64,000 nt of DNA from Arthrobacter sp. TPD3018 (GCA_003075315.1 QDFQ01000002.1:148821-212820), one strand, 5' to 3'. Positions 1 through 9,313 are shown, numbered from the stretch's first letter. The notes: a model not told the origin generated them from the sequence alone. Numbers and translations: made by a program.

Positions 1-761
1 ATCGTCGCAATCTCGGACCGCGTCAGGCCGGTATCCGTGTCGTCGGTCCCGATCGCAATGCCGGACAGGTCGTACATCGCCTGCGTCCGTTCCACCCCGC
101 TTGCGCCCGCGCCAAGCAGCCGATGGTTGATCGGCCCGGCCGCCGCCAGCACCAGCGGCACGGCCACAGCGATCGCCGCCAGCCGCCAGCTCAGCCGGCG
201 CAGCGGAATCGCCGCCATCGCCGCCAAAGGCAAGACGGCGAATACCGCATTGGCGCGGACCAGCATCGCATAGGCCGCAAGGCACCCCGCCGCCGCCCAT
301 GCCGCGGCAGGCACGCGCGCGCCGCGCAGCCGCCACGTCGCGATCAGCCCGACCGCCGCCAGCAACGCCGCGAGCATCTGCAGATCCTTCAGCACCACCG
401 CCTGCCAGCCGAGCAGCGCCGGCCAGCACGCCAGCCCCAGGATTGCGAGCGCCGCCAGCCGCCGCCCCTGCGCGGTCAGCGTCACCGCCAGTGCGCCGAA
501 ACCAGCCCAATAGCATAGCATCTGAAGCACCAGCATCGGTGCGGGACCATGGGCGCCGAACACGGCCCACAGATGCGCCATCGCCGGCGGATGCCAGTCG
601 TCATATTGGCCGCTAAGCGCCTGCCGATATTGCGCGAGGCTGTCGTACGATACGTATCCCGGCCAGAATAGCGCGAGGCTGCCGCCGAACAGGATCGCCA
701 CGGCGAGCGCGACGCGCGCGGCGGTGACGCGGTCGGTATGCGGATCAGACGCCCGGGTCAT
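1..761 (-). CDS. Polytopic membrane protein, glycosyltransferase-39-like (3' end outside window)
   Basis: An open frame begins at an ATG at 761 and runs without a stop through the left edge, giving about 253 residues. It starts MTRASDPHTDRV, followed by a hydrophobic helix (VALAVAILFGGSLALFW), then a YVSYDSLAQYRQ and DDWHPP stretch and several further hydrophobic segments. Acidic and WHPP motifs in the first periplasmic loop are typical of lipid-linked sugar transferases of the GT39/ArnT/PMT kind. The family assignment is inference, and an uncharacterised membrane protein is possible. It lies downstream of lpd on the same strand, separated by a palindromic repeat that may end lpd transcription. 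The plus-strand frames over it are arginine-rich shadows. Confidence 0.6.
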   Translation of the reverse strand, partial: MTRASDPHTDRVTAARVALAVAILFGGSLALFWPGYVSYDSLAQYRQALSGQYDDWHPPAMAHLWAVFGAHGPAPMLVLQMLCYWAGFGALAVTLTAQGRRLAALAILGLACWPALLGWQAVVLKDLQMLAALLAAVGLIATWRLRGARVPAAAWAAAGCLAAYAMLVRANAVFAVLPLAAMAAIPLRRLSWRLAAIAVAVPLVLAAAGPINHRLLGAGASGVERTQAMYDLSGIAIGTDDTDTGLTRSEIAT

Positions 762-802
762 CGCCGCCCCGCTCTTTGGTGGCCAGTCTTGCGGACCAGA
801 CC

Positions 803-877
803 GTCATTGCGAGCGGAGCGAAGCAATCCAGGGCGTCCCGGTCCGGCTCTGGATTGCTTCGCTCCGCTCGCAATGAC
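803..877. repeat. GTCATTGC-type palindromic element
   Basis: Two 29-base arms (803-831 and 849-877) are perfect inverted copies around a 17-base loop. Each begins with GTCATTGCGAGCGGAGCGAA. It lies between lpd and the next minus-strand gene and could act as a transcript-end hairpin. A single-unit relative is at 53915-53942. Confidence 0.9.
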
Positions 878-899
878 GAACAACCCTGATTCCGTGATC

Positions 900-2294
900 C
901 TAGAAGTGCAGCGCGCGGCCGTAGGCGCTGAGCGTGCTTTCATGCATCATTTCGCTCAGCGTCGGGTGCGCGAACACCGTTTCCATCAGCTCGTGCTCGG
1001 TCGTTTCCAGCTGACGCGCGATGACATAGCCCTGAATCAACTCAGTCACTTCCGCGCCGACCATGTGCGCACCCAGCAGCTCGCCGGTCTTGGCGTCGAA
1101 CACCGTCTTGATGAAGCCTTCCGCCTCGCCCAGCGCGATCGCCTTGCCGTTGCCGATGAAGGGGAATTTGCCGACCTTCACGTCATGGCCCGCGTCCTTG
1201 GCCTTCGCCTCGGTCAGGCCGACGCTGGCGACCTGCGGGCGGCTGTAGGTGCAGCCGGGGATGTTCCACGTCTCGAACGGATGCGGCTTCTGGCCCGCGA
1301 TCTTCTCGACGCAGACGATGCCTTCGTGGCTCGCCTTATGCGCCAGCCAGGGTGCGCCGGTGACGTCGCCGATGGCGTAAATGCCTTCGACATTCGTGCG
1401 GCCATAGCCGTCGACCTTGATGTGGCCGCGCTCCGTCTGGACGCCCAGCGCTTCCAGCCCGATATTCTCGGTGTTTGGCACGATGCCGATCGCAACGATC
1501 GCGTGGCTGAATTCGGTGCTCGTCACCTTGCCGTCCGCGCCCTTGATCGCGGCGGTGACACCATTCGCACCCGGCTCCAGCTTTTCGAGGCCCGACTTGG
1601 TGAGGATCTTGATCCCCTGCTTGGTCAGCGCCTTGGTCATGAATTCGCTGACTTCGGCATCCTCGACCGGCAGGATGCGATCGAGCATCTCGACGATCGT
1701 CACGTCGGCGCCCATGTCGTTGTAGAAGCTGGCGAACTCGACGCCGATCGCGCCCGACCCGATGACCAGCAGCTTGGTCGGCATCACTTCGGGCACCATC
1801 GCATGGCGATAGGTCCAGATGCGCTTGCCGTCGGCCTTGGCGAACGGCAGGTCGCGCGCGCGGGCGCCGGTGGCGACCATGATGTGCTTGGCTTCCAGCT
1901 CGACGGTCTTGTCGCCCTGCTTGACCGACAGCTTGCCCTTCCCAGTTAGCGTGCCGAAGCCCTCAACCACCGTGACCTTGTTCTTCTTCATCAGGCCCTT
2001 GACGCCGGCATTAAGCTGCCCGGCGACCTTGCGGCTGCGATCGACGATCTTCGCAAGGTCGAAGCCGACATTGTCCGCCCTCAGGCCATAGGCGTCGGCG
2101 TGGGTCATATAGTGATAGACCTCCGACGTGCGCAGCAGCGCCTTGGTCGGGATGCAGCCCCAGTTGAGGCAGATGCCGCCGAGGCGTTCACGCTCGACGA
2201 TCGCGACCTTCATGCCGAGCTGGCTGGCACGGATCGCCGAGACATAGCCGCCGGGGCCGGAGCCGAGGACGATGAGATCGTAGGTGTCAGCCAT
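900..2294 (-). CDS. lpdA: Dihydrolipoyl dehydrogenase (E3)
   Basis: This flavoprotein of 464 residues reoxidises dihydrolipoamide on the E2 subunit of 2-oxoacid dehydrogenase complexes, reducing NAD+. The N-terminal FAD site is GSGPGG (about 11-16). The redox-active disulfide is C42/C47 in GGICLNWGCIPTK. A second dinucleotide fold follows VIGSGAIGVEFA, and the C-terminal dimer domain carries the catalytic HPT motif (AHPTLSEMMHE). Length is normal for the family. It is the last PDH-related gene of the minus-strand run that starts with E2 at 4315, so it probably serves pyruvate dehydrogenase, although it could be shared with oxoglutarate dehydrogenase. No E1 gene is in the window. Confidence 0.96.
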   Translation of the reverse strand: MADTYDLIVLGSGPGGYVSAIRASQLGMKVAIVERERLGGICLNWGCIPTKALLRTSEVYHYMTHADAYGLRADNVGFDLAKIVDRSRKVAGQLNAGVKGLMKKNKVTVVEGFGTLTGKGKLSVKQGDKTVELEAKHIMVATGARARDLPFAKADGKRIWTYRHAMVPEVMPTKLLVIGSGAIGVEFASFYNDMGADVTIVEMLDRILPVEDAEVSEFMTKALTKQGIKILTKSGLEKLEPGANGVTAAIKGADGKVTSTEFSHAIVAIGIVPNTENIGLEALGVQTERGHIKVDGYGRTNVEGIYAIGDVTGAPWLAHKASHEGIVCVEKIAGQKPHPFETWNIPGCTYSRPQVASVGLTEAKAKDAGHDVKVGKFPFIGNGKAIALGEAEGFIKTVFDAKTGELLGAHMVGAEVTELIQGYVIARQLETTEHELMETVFAHPTLSEMMHESTLSAYGRALHF

Positions 2295-2341
2295 GGTCGT
2301 TCCCTGGGGAAAGGAGTTTGGGGAGAGAAAAGGTCAGAATA

Positions 2342-2728
2342 TCAGGCCGGCAACGGCGCGACGCGCCGGGGCTGGCGGTTGGTATCGGTGGCGACGAAGA
2401 CGAAGCGCGCCTGCGTCACCTTGCACGCCTCGTTGGCGTGGCGGGCGCGGCGCCATGCCTCGACCTCGATCGTCATCGACGTGTTGCCGACCGCGACGAG
2501 GCTGGCATAGACCGACACCTCGTCGCCGACGAGCACCGGCGCGTGGAACTTCATCGCGTCGCAGGCGATCGTCACCGCCCGGCCGCCGGCATGGCGCGAG
2601 GCAACCGAACCCGCGGCCAAGTCCATCTGTCCCATCAGCCAGCCACCGAAGATGTCGCCATAGGGATTGGCGTCAGCGGGCATGGCGGTGACGCGGATCG
2701 TCGGCGATCCGTCCGGCAGGCCGCTCAT
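2342..2728 (-). CDS. Hotdog-fold acyl-CoA thioesterase
   Basis: The protein has 128 residues, starting at MSGLPDGSPT (ATG at 2728). The ATG overlaps the stop of the upstream small membrane gene as ATGA, which fixes this start against a longer in-frame extension. The sequence shows the acyl-CoA thioesterase signature NPYGDIFGGWLMGQMDLAAG, then KFHAPVLVGDEVSVYA and a C-terminal VFVATD strand. Relatives (YciA type) hydrolyse acyl-CoA esters in the cytoplasm. Its place between the E2 and E3 genes suggests it adjusts acyl/acetyl-CoA pools, but this is inference from position only. Confidence 0.85.
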   Translation of the reverse strand: MSGLPDGSPTIRVTAMPADANPYGDIFGGWLMGQMDLAAGSVASRHAGGRAVTIACDAMKFHAPVLVGDEVSVYASLVAVGNTSMTIEVEAWRRARHANEACKVTQARFVFVATDTNRQPRRVAPLPA

Positions 2729-2958
2729 GCGCTTACCCGATCGGCAGCGCGGGCCCGGCGCAGCGGGCCGATGCCCATCAGCACCGTCGCGACCATCGCG
2801 GCGGCCCCGCACCACCAGATCACCTCACGGCCCAGCGGATAGGACCAGGCGGCAGCCCAGGTCATCGCCACCGCCGCGATCAGGCCCGCCGCGATGGAGA
2901 TCACCTCCATCGCCGCGCGCGAGATCGGCAGGCGGGACAGGAAAGCCAGACGCATCAT
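2725..2958 (-). CDS. Small two-helix membrane protein
   Basis: A 77-residue protein starting MMRLAFLSRL. Two hydrophobic segments are visible: AAMEVISIAAGLIAAVAMTW and VIWWCGAAAMVATVLMGIG, followed by a basic tail. I recognise no family. It begins 16 bp after the E2 stop and overlaps the thioesterase start by 4 bp (ATGA), so it is translated as part of the same operon. The two adjacent ATG codons (2958, 2955) are equivalent start choices. Confidence 0.65.
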   Translation of the reverse strand: MMRLAFLSRLPISRAAMEVISIAAGLIAAVAMTWAAAWSYPLGREVIWWCGAAAMVATVLMGIGPLRRARAADRVSA

Positions 2959-2974
2959 CGCAGGCGTCCCCCGA

Positions 2975-4315
2975 TCAGGCGAGCATGCCGAGCGGACGCT
3001 CGACCAGCTCCTTGAACACCTTCATCAGCTCGGCGCCATCGGCCCCGTCGATCGCGCGGTGATCGAAGCTGCCGGTCGCCGACATGACGGTCGCGACCGC
3101 CAGTTCGCCGTTGACGATATACGGGCGCTTCTCGCCTGCACCGATCGCCATGATCATGCCCTGCGGCGGGTTGATGACCGCTTCGAACTGCTTGATGCCG
3201 AACATGCCCATGTTGCTGATCGACGCGGTGCCGCCCTGGAATTCCTCAGGCTTCAGCTTGTTTTCCTTGGCGCGCGCGGCGAGGTCCTTCACTTCCGTGG
3301 AGATCGCCGACAGGCTCTTGGTGTCCGCACCGACGACGATCGGCGTGATCAGGCCCGACGGCGTCGACACCGCGACCGACACGTCGGCGCGCTTGAAGCT
3401 GATCAGCTGGTCGGGCGTGAACATGACGTTGCACTTGGGCACCGCGATCAGCGCGACGCCGAGCGCCTTCACCAGCATGTCGTTGACCGACAGCTTGACG
3501 CCGCGGCTTTCCAGGCTCGCATTCAGTTCGCCGCGCAGCTTCAGCAGCGCATCGAGCTGGATATCCACCGTCAGGTAGATGTGCGGCACCGTCTGCTTCG
3601 ATTCGGTCAGGCGGCGCGCGATCGTCTTGCGCATGTTGCTGAGCTTGGTCGCTTCGTGCGGGATATCCGGCACCGCGGCGGGCTTGGCGGCAGGGGCCGG
3701 AGCAGCAGCGGCGGCCGCGGGCGCAGCCTCGGCCTTCGCGGCGGCCGGCGCGGCGCCGGGCTTGGCGCCCTCGACGTCCGCCTTGACGATGCGGCCGTTC
3801 GGACCCGAACCGGTCAGGCCGGACAGGTCGACGCCCTTGTCCGCCGCGATACGGCGCGCGAGCGGGCTCGCCTTGACGCGGCCACCCTTATCAGACGCGC
3901 CGGCATCGGCGGGACGGCCATGGTCCTCGGCCTGCGTGACGGTGCGCTCGACGGGCTTCGCCTCGCTGCCGGTCTTGTTGGGGTCCGCCGGGTTCGGCTT
4001 GGCTTCCGATTCCTTCGCGGCGGGCTGGGGCGTCTCGCTCTTCGTCGGGGCGGATACGGAGGCGGCGTCTTCGCCCTCCTCGGCCAGGATCGCGATCACC
4101 GCGCCGACCTTCACGCCGTCGGTGCCTTCGGCGATCAGGATCTTGGCGATCGTGCCTTCGTCGACCGCCTCGAACTCCATGGTCGCCTTGTCGGTCTCGA
4201 TCTCGGCCATGATGTCACCGCTCTTCACGGTGTCGCCTTCCTTGACGAGCCATTTGGCCAGCGTACCCTCCTCCATCGTCGGCGACAGCGCGGGCATCTT
4301 GATCTCGATCGACAT
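2975..4315 (-). CDS. pdhC: Pyruvate dehydrogenase E2, dihydrolipoamide acetyltransferase
   Basis: The 446-residue protein transfers the acetyl group from E1 to CoA and forms the core of the complex. The N-terminal lipoyl domain carries the lipoylated lysine in [15 protein letters not shown] (K43). An Ala/Pro-rich linker leads to the peripheral-subunit-binding domain ([20 protein letters not shown]), then a second A/P linker and the catalytic domain ending DHRAIDG (H419, D423). The ATG at 4315 is preceded by AAGAGGA and begins the conserved [12 protein letters not shown]. An in-frame extension to 4396 is rejected because it lacks conserved sequence. A divergent stress protein lies upstream, so 4316-4425 must hold both promoters. 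Confidence 0.95.
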   Translation of the reverse strand: MSIEIKMPALSPTMEEGTLAKWLVKEGDTVKSGDIMAEIETDKATMEFEAVDEGTIAKILIAEGTDGVKVGAVIAILAEEGEDAASVSAPTKSETPQPAAKESEAKPNPADPNKTGSEAKPVERTVTQAEDHGRPADAGASDKGGRVKASPLARRIAADKGVDLSGLTGSGPNGRIVKADVEGAKPGAAPAAAKAEAAPAAAAAAPAPAAKPAAVPDIPHEATKLSNMRKTIARRLTESKQTVPHIYLTVDIQLDALLKLRGELNASLESRGVKLSVNDMLVKALGVALIAVPKCNVMFTPDQLISFKRADVSVAVSTPSGLITPIVVGADTKSLSAISTEVKDLAARAKENKLKPEEFQGGTASISNMGMFGIKQFEAVINPPQGMIMAIGAGEKRPYIVNGELAVATVMSATGSFDHRAIDGADGAELMKVFKELVERPLGMLA

Positions 4316-4425
4316 GCAGGTCCTCTTGCCTGGGGAGCGGATTGCTCCTTCGCGCCGCAAAGCCGGGGGGTCAACCCTTGCACGCGCTTCATCCACGCGG
4401 CACGTAACGGAAAAGGGGAGCAGCC

Positions 4426-4881
4426 ATGCGGATCTACCTGGTCGTGATCGACGATAGCCCGGAGGCGGAGATCGCGCTGCGCTTTGCCGCGCGCCGCGCC
4501 GTGAAGACCGGAGGCGGCGTCGAAATCCTGACGCTGATTCCGCCGCAGGAGTTCATCGCCTTCGGCGGCGTGCAGGCGACGATCGAGGAAGAGGCGCTGC
4601 AACACGCCGAAGGACTCGTCACTGCGGCCGCGGGCACGCTGGTCGCCGAATCCGGACTGAAGCCGGCGATCACCGTGCGCCAGGGCGATGGCCCCCGGAT
4701 CATCCGCGAGATCATCGCCGCCAATCCCGATATCGCCGCGCTGGTGCTGGGGGCTGCCGCGGGCGGTGCGCCAGGCAAGCTCGTCACGCATTTCACCGGC
4801 ACCGACGCGGGCGCCCTGCCCGTCCCGGTCATGATCATCCCCGGCTCGCTGACCCGCGAAGCGATCGATCGTCTCAGCTGA
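4426..4881 (+). CDS. Universal stress protein (UspA family)
   Basis: A 151-residue single Usp domain. It opens with the typical first strand and loop [25 protein letters not shown], contains VEILTLI and a regulatory middle, and ends with [13 protein letters not shown] followed by [10 protein letters not shown]. The G-X2-G-X9-G nucleotide loop seen in ATP-binding Usp proteins is only partly recognisable, so ATP binding is uncertain. The start is preceded by GGGGAG. It is divergent from the PDH E2 gene. Family members are stress-induced cytoplasmic proteins, and the specific role here is unknown. Confidence 0.88.
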   Translation: MRIYLVVIDDSPEAEIALRFAARRAVKTGGGVEILTLIPPQEFIAFGGVQATIEEEALQHAEGLVTAAAGTLVAESGLKPAITVRQGDGPRIIREIIAANPDIAALVLGAAAGGAPGKLVTHFTGTDAGALPVPVMIIPGSLTREAIDRLS

Positions 4882-4946
4882 ACTCAATAAAAAACAATGG
4901 AATTTTACTTTCGATTAGCATAACATAGGACAACTTGGAGACCAGG

Positions 4947-5105
4947 ATGATACCCGTGGTGCGATACATCGACACGCTGGCGCTCTTGACCCAGGCGCTG
5001 CAGACGCTCGACGAACTGGGCGAAGGCATTGCCGCGGCGCATCTGAGCAGCGTGATCGACATGATCAGCCAGCGCGGCGACGTACCCTCGCATCTGCGCC
5101 ACTGA
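4947..5105 (+). CDS. 52-residue conserved-looking small protein
   Basis: ATG at 4947 follows GGAG with a 6-base spacer, and TGA is at 5103. The product starts MIPVVRYIDTLALLTQALQT and continues LDELGEGIAAAHLSSVIDMI to a SHLRH end. It is an amphipathic, helix-forming sequence with no signal peptide and no family I know. The 65 bases before it are markedly A/T-rich compared with the surroundings, as expected of a promoter and leader. Good ribosome-site spacing and normal amino-acid composition argue that it is real. Function is unknown. Confidence 0.55.
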   Translation: MIPVVRYIDTLALLTQALQTLDELGEGIAAAHLSSVIDMISQRGDVPSHLRH

Positions 5106-5201
5106 CGATTCGGGCAACGCACCGGCCAAGCCGCTGGTGTGCCGGATAAATCCGCGCCTTCCCTCTTGAGCCGGCCCGCGCGGCGGTCCACACCGTTGGC
5201 C

Positions 5202-6494
5202 ATGATCCTCGCGCCGCTCCTCGCCGCAGCCGCTGCGGCTGCCACGCCCACCGCACCGCCGATGCCCAGCACCACCCGCCTGCGCGGCGACGTGACCGCG
5301 CTGGTCGGCTTCGGCACGCGCCACACGCTGTCGTCCACCACCGACCCCAAGCGCGGCATTGGTGCCGCGCGCAACTGGATGGCGGCGCAGCTCACCGCGA
5401 TCGGCAAGACGTGCGGCGGCTGCATCCGGGTCGAGCGGATCAGTCGCCGCTTCACCGGCCCGCGCGCACCCAATGGCGTCGTGGTCGAGGATGTGCTGGG
5501 CATCCAGCCCGGCCGCGATCCCAATCGCGTCATCATCGTCGGCGGCCATATCGACAGCCGCGTCACCGACGTCATGGACGCGACGCACGATGCGCCCGGC
5601 GCCAACGACGATGCCTCGGGCGTCGCGCTGGTGTTGGAAACCGCACGCCTGCTGTCGAAGCGGCAGTTTGATGCAACGATCGTCTATGTCGCCTTTTCCG
5701 CCGAGGAACAGGGGCTGTGGGGCGCCGAACTGCTTGCCGACACCGCGCAGCAGCGTGGGTGGCAGGTCAGCGCGATGCTCAACAACGATATCGTCGGCAA
5801 TTCGATCGGCCAGGGCGGCGTGAAGGATGCCGGCCGCGTCCGCGTCTTTTCCGAAGGCATTCGCGCGGTCGAAGACCTGCCCGGCCAGATGCGCCGCCGC
5901 GGCGACGGCGGCGAGGACGACGGCCCCAGCCGCGCGCTCGCCAAGGTGATCGACGGCATCGCCCGCCGCATCCCCGGCGGCCTCGACGTGGTGATCGACC
6001 GCCGCCCCGATCGCTTCGGCCGCGGTGGCGACCACGAACCGTTCCTGAAGCGCGGCTATCCCGCCGTCCGCTTCTCGGTCGGCGCGGAGAATTGGGACGC
6101 GCAGCATCAGGACCTGCGCACCGAAGGCGGCGTGACCTATGGCGACACGATCGACCGGATGGACTTCGCCTATCTCGCCAAGGTGACCGCGATTAACGCC
6201 GCGACGATCGCCCGCCTCGCCGCCGCCCCCGCCGCTCCGGCGACCGTGACGCTGTCGGGCGACCTGTCGCGCGACACGAAGGTCAGCTGGACGCCGGTGC
6301 CGGGCGCCGCGGGCTATCGTGTCCGCTGGCGCGCGAACGACACGCAGGATTGGAGCACCGCCCGCGACGTGCAGGGGGATCAGACGACGATCGCACAGGT
6401 GCCGGTCGACGACACCTTCTTCGCGGTGTCGGCACTGGCGGCGGACGGCAGCGAGAGCGTGCCGACCTTCGGGGGGCGTGCCGTCCGGCGCTGA
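5202..6494 (+). CDS. Secreted M28-family zinc peptidase with C-terminal fibronectin-III-like domain
   Basis: A 430-residue protein starting MILAPLLAAAAAAATPT, a plausible signal peptide. A GTG at 5139 would give a longer, less typical N-terminus. M28 metal ligands are visible: H in VGGHIDSR (about 116), D in GANDDASGVA (about 136), the Glu pair in FSAEEQGLWGAELL (about 168) and a later His in GGDHEPFLKRGYP. The last 90 residues (VTLSGDLSRDTKVSWTPVPG onward) look like a fibronectin-III beta-sandwich. Relatives are aminopeptidases or glutaminyl-cyclase-like enzymes acting in the periplasm or outside the cell. Substrate unknown. Confidence 0.88.
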   Translation: MILAPLLAAAAAAATPTAPPMPSTTRLRGDVTALVGFGTRHTLSSTTDPKRGIGAARNWMAAQLTAIGKTCGGCIRVERISRRFTGPRAPNGVVVEDVLGIQPGRDPNRVIIVGGHIDSRVTDVMDATHDAPGANDDASGVALVLETARLLSKRQFDATIVYVAFSAEEQGLWGAELLADTAQQRGWQVSAMLNNDIVGNSIGQGGVKDAGRVRVFSEGIRAVEDLPGQMRRRGDGGEDDGPSRALAKVIDGIARRIPGGLDVVIDRRPDRFGRGGDHEPFLKRGYPAVRFSVGAENWDAQHQDLRTEGGVTYGDTIDRMDFAYLAKVTAINAATIARLAAAPAAPATVTLSGDLSRDTKVSWTPVPGAAGYRVRWRANDTQDWSTARDVQGDQTTIAQVPVDDTFFAVSALAADGSESVPTFGGRAVRR

Positions 6495-6509
6495 CCGGAC
6501 GGCCGGCGG

Positions 6510-7361
6510 TCAGCCCTTCGCGCCGCCCTTGCGCGCTTCGGCGATCTCCGCAAACCCTTGGTCGAGCAACCGCTCGACCCGTCGGTCGCGCGCCTGGATC
6601 GATCGTTCGCCGATCACCACCGCGATCAGCCGTCGACCGGCGCGCTTCGCTGACGCGGCCAGCGCAAATCCGGCCTCGGCGGTATAGCCGGTCTTGATCC
6701 CGTCCGCGCCTTCGAACGCGCCGAGCAGATGGTTGTGATTCTGCACGCGCCGCCCGGCCCAGCTGAACGAGCGCGTCGAAAACACCGCATAGCGTTTGGG
6801 ATGTTCGCGTAGCAGCGCCAGCGACAGTTTCGCCATATCCTCCGCGGTGCTGAGGTTCGCGCCGGGCAAGCCGGTCGCGTTGGTGAAGGACGTGTCCGTC
6901 ATGCCCAGCGCCCGTGCGCGTTCGGTCATCATCCGCGCGAACCGATCCTCGGTGCCGCCCACCGCCTCGGCCAGCGCCACCGCGACATCGTTGGCGGAGA
7001 GCACCGCGACCGCGCGAATCGCCTCCTCCACTCCCATTCGCGCGCCCGGCTTGAACCCGACGCGCGACGGGCGCTGGCTCGCGGCATAGCGGGAGATGCG
7101 GATCGACCCGCTCGGATCGAGCTTGCCGTCGTCGATCGCATCGAACGTCAGCAACAGCGTCATCATCTTGGTCAGCGATGCCGGCCGCCGGACGATCCCA
7201 GCATTTTCGGCATACAGGATACTACCGTCGCGCGCGTCCATCACGATCTCGGACACCGGACGCGGCGCCGCCAGCGCCGGCACGCTGCCGCCGACGAGCC
7301 CCGTCAGGGCCAGCGCCACGCCCCAGCGATGAAGCGCGCGCCGGTTCGGCATCCGCGTCAT
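6510..7361 (-). CDS. Serine-type D-alanyl-D-alanine carboxypeptidase (PBP5/DacC-like)
   Basis: A 283-residue periplasmic enzyme that trims the terminal D-Ala of peptidoglycan pentapeptides. A signal peptide (WGVALALTGLVGGSVPALAA) precedes the three S11 motifs: S62-L-T-K65, S122-A-N124 and K223-T-G225. It is shorter than E. coli PBP5 and lacks the C-terminal domain and membrane-anchoring helix, as many alphaproteobacterial members do. It lies downstream of a lipoprotein gene and an L,D-transpeptidase gene on the same strand, forming a cell-wall modification cluster. Confidence 0.93.
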   Translation of the reverse strand: MTRMPNRRALHRWGVALALTGLVGGSVPALAAPRPVSEIVMDARDGSILYAENAGIVRRPASLTKMMTLLLTFDAIDDGKLDPSGSIRISRYAASQRPSRVGFKPGARMGVEEAIRAVAVLSANDVAVALAEAVGGTEDRFARMMTERARALGMTDTSFTNATGLPGANLSTAEDMAKLSLALLREHPKRYAVFSTRSFSWAGRRVQNHNHLLGAFEGADGIKTGYTAEAGFALAASAKRAGRRLIAVVIGERSIQARDRRVERLLDQGFAEIAEARKGGAKG

Positions 7362-7375
7362 GACGCGACCGTCGC

Positions 7376-7708
7376 TTACTGCGGTGCCGCGTCGTTGCCC
7401 GCGACGGCCGGCGCCTCATCGCGCGAGACGCGCGCGGTCATGCCCGTCGCGTCGGCATCGTCGATCATCTGCGCATCGGGAGCGACCGGCTTTTCTGGCG
7501 GCACGTCCGCGACATTGGCGATCGGCGTCGGCGTGGCCACCGGCTCAGCGGAGGGCAGCACCTCCGGCGTCGAATCCGCGGTCGGCATCGTCTCGACCAC
7601 ATTGTCTTCCCCACCCGGCTGTTCGGGCTCGGGGCGCGAGCAGGCAGCCAGCGCCAGCAGCCCCGCCGCCGCCAGCAGCGTCGTCATCCGAATCGTGCGT
7701 CGTGTCAT
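7376..7708 (-). CDS. Small proline/acid-rich lipoprotein
   Basis: A 110-residue protein with a lipoprotein signal (TTLLAAAGLLALAAC) and a low-complexity mature part rich in P, E, A and V and predicted disordered. No domain is recognised. It starts 15 bp after the L,D-transpeptidase stop and ends 14 bp before the D,D-carboxypeptidase start, so it is probably co-transcribed with both. A second in-frame ATG at 7687 would shorten the signal peptide. Confidence 0.7.
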   Translation of the reverse strand: MTRRTIRMTTLLAAAGLLALAACSRPEPEQPGGEDNVVETMPTADSTPEVLPSAEPVATPTPIANVADVPPEKPVAPDAQMIDDADATGMTARVSRDEAPAVAGNDAAPQ

Positions 7709-7723
7709 CTGCGTCGTTCCTCG

Positions 7724-9178
7724 TCAGCGGCTGGCCAGAACGGCCCGCGCGGATCGTGCCTCGATCTTCGCGGCGAGTGCCGCATCCCAGCCATAGGGAT
7801 CGTCCCGGAAGTTCATCTGCCCGTTACCGCTGGCAAAGGCGGTCCAATAGAGCAGGTACACCGCCACCGGCTTGGGCAACCGCGCGCGGACCGTCTCGCC
7901 CTTCTGGACCTGCGCCGCGATCGCCTCGGGCGTCCAGGTCGGATCGCCCTTCAGCAGCAGGTCGGCCAGCTGTTCCGGCTTTTCCAGCCGCACGCAGCCA
8001 TGGCTGGCAAGCCGGCTGAAGCTCGCGAACTTCGCGCGCGACGGCGTGTCGTGCAGATAGACCGAGAAATTATTGTCGAAGTCGAACTTGAATCGGCCCA
8101 GCGCGCTCTGGTCGCCCGCCTGCTGCTGCAACCGCGTGCCATCGATCACCTTGAAACCGTTGCGCTTCAGATAACCGGGGCTCTTCTTTTCCTTCGGCCA
8201 CAGCTCCTTGGTCGCGATCGACGTCGGCACGTTCCACGGCGGATTGATGACCACGCTGTGGATCATCGACGACAGCATCGGCGTCTCGTCGCCCGGCCGC
8301 CCCGTCACCGCACGCATCGACAGCACGGGTGCGTCGCCATCGAACACGGTCATCACCGCAGCGGCGATATTCACCTGAACGCGATCCTTGGGCAGCTCCT
8401 GCGGCAGCCAGCGCCAGCGCTCCATATTGGCCATGATCTGCCGCGCGCGGGCGATCGCAGGCACGTTGAGCGCCGCCAGCGTCTGCCCAGCGACGGTGCC
8501 GGTGGGATTGAGGCCATAGCGGCGCTGCGCCCGGCGCACCGCCTCCAGCAACGCCGCGTCGAAGGTGTTGCCGCTGGTCGCGACATCCTTGTCCTCGACG
8601 GCCAAACGCTGGCGCAGCGCGAGCACGCGCGCACCGCTGGCGCCCACCGTCAGGTCCGGCCCCGCCGCCAGCGTCGGCCAGCCGCCCGCCGCGGCGATGG
8701 CGCGATAGCGGACCAAGCCTGCCTTCAGCCCGTCATAACCCGCATAGGGCGGCGGCAGCGACGCGATCCACGCCGCGATCCGGTCGGTCCGCACGGCTTC
8801 GGCGAACCCCGGCAGCGGGTCGTAGGCGGGCGGTCGCAGGCCCCAGTCGCGCTGGAAATCCTCTTCGGCAAGCCGCCCCGAATGCACCGCGCGCGCATGG
8901 TCCAGCGCATCGCGCACCAACTGTTCGCGCGCCGCCGGGTCCTCGGGACGCGGGTTCAGGCTGAGCCCCTGGGCGATCGTGTCGGCGGGCAGCAACGCCG
9001 CCAGCTGCGCGGCCTGCGCTTCGCTGATCTGCGGCAGCACCACCGGCGCCGCGGCACTGGCGGGCACCGGCACCTGCTGGATCGTGGGCTGTACGGTCGG
9101 GGGCGCCACCTGCGCCGCCGCGGGCATTGCAGACAGGATGGTGGCCGCCATGGCAGCCGCCGCGCTCGTTCGTCTCAT
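7724..9178 (-). CDS. L,D-transpeptidase of the YcbB/LdtD type
   Basis: The 484-residue periplasmic enzyme forms 3-3 cross-links in peptidoglycan. A signal peptide (AAAAMAATILSAMPAAAQ) is followed by a helical scaffold region, a peptidoglycan-binding-1 domain (about 178-235, ending YGLNPTGTVAGQTLAALNVP) and the YkuD catalytic domain with SHGCVRLE, catalytic Cys395. The conserved NPPWNVP stretch before the active site (about 312-318) is typical of the LdtD group. It heads the minus-strand run with the lipoprotein and the D,D-carboxypeptidase. The latter generates the tetrapeptide donors this enzyme uses, so the order makes functional sense. Confidence 0.93.
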   Translation of the reverse strand: MRRTSAAAAMAATILSAMPAAAQVAPPTVQPTIQQVPVPASAAAPVVLPQISEAQAAQLAALLPADTIAQGLSLNPRPEDPAAREQLVRDALDHARAVHSGRLAEEDFQRDWGLRPPAYDPLPGFAEAVRTDRIAAWIASLPPPYAGYDGLKAGLVRYRAIAAAGGWPTLAAGPDLTVGASGARVLALRQRLAVEDKDVATSGNTFDAALLEAVRRAQRRYGLNPTGTVAGQTLAALNVPAIARARQIMANMERWRWLPQELPKDRVQVNIAAAVMTVFDGDAPVLSMRAVTGRPGDETPMLSSMIHSVVINPPWNVPTSIATKELWPKEKKSPGYLKRNGFKVIDGTRLQQQAGDQSALGRFKFDFDNNFSVYLHDTPSRAKFASFSRLASHGCVRLEKPEQLADLLLKGDPTWTPEAIAAQVQKGETVRARLPKPVAVYLLYWTAFASGNGQMNFRDDPYGWDAALAAKIEARSARAVLASR

Positions 9179-9313
9179 GTCGTGTCCCTACGGCGTATGC
9201 GTCACCGGCGCTGTCGCACCGGCTACCTCGCTCTAGGCTGAACGCGATGCGCGTGGCCATGGCTTGGGCATGGTTTATTTTGCCGGCCCGATCGGCGAAC
9301 CGCCCGCCCCACC

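Noticed and set aside
1..616. Plus-strand frames of 78-131 codons at the left edge
   Set aside because: Arginine-rich shadows of a membrane-protein gene that is open on the minus strand to the window edge.
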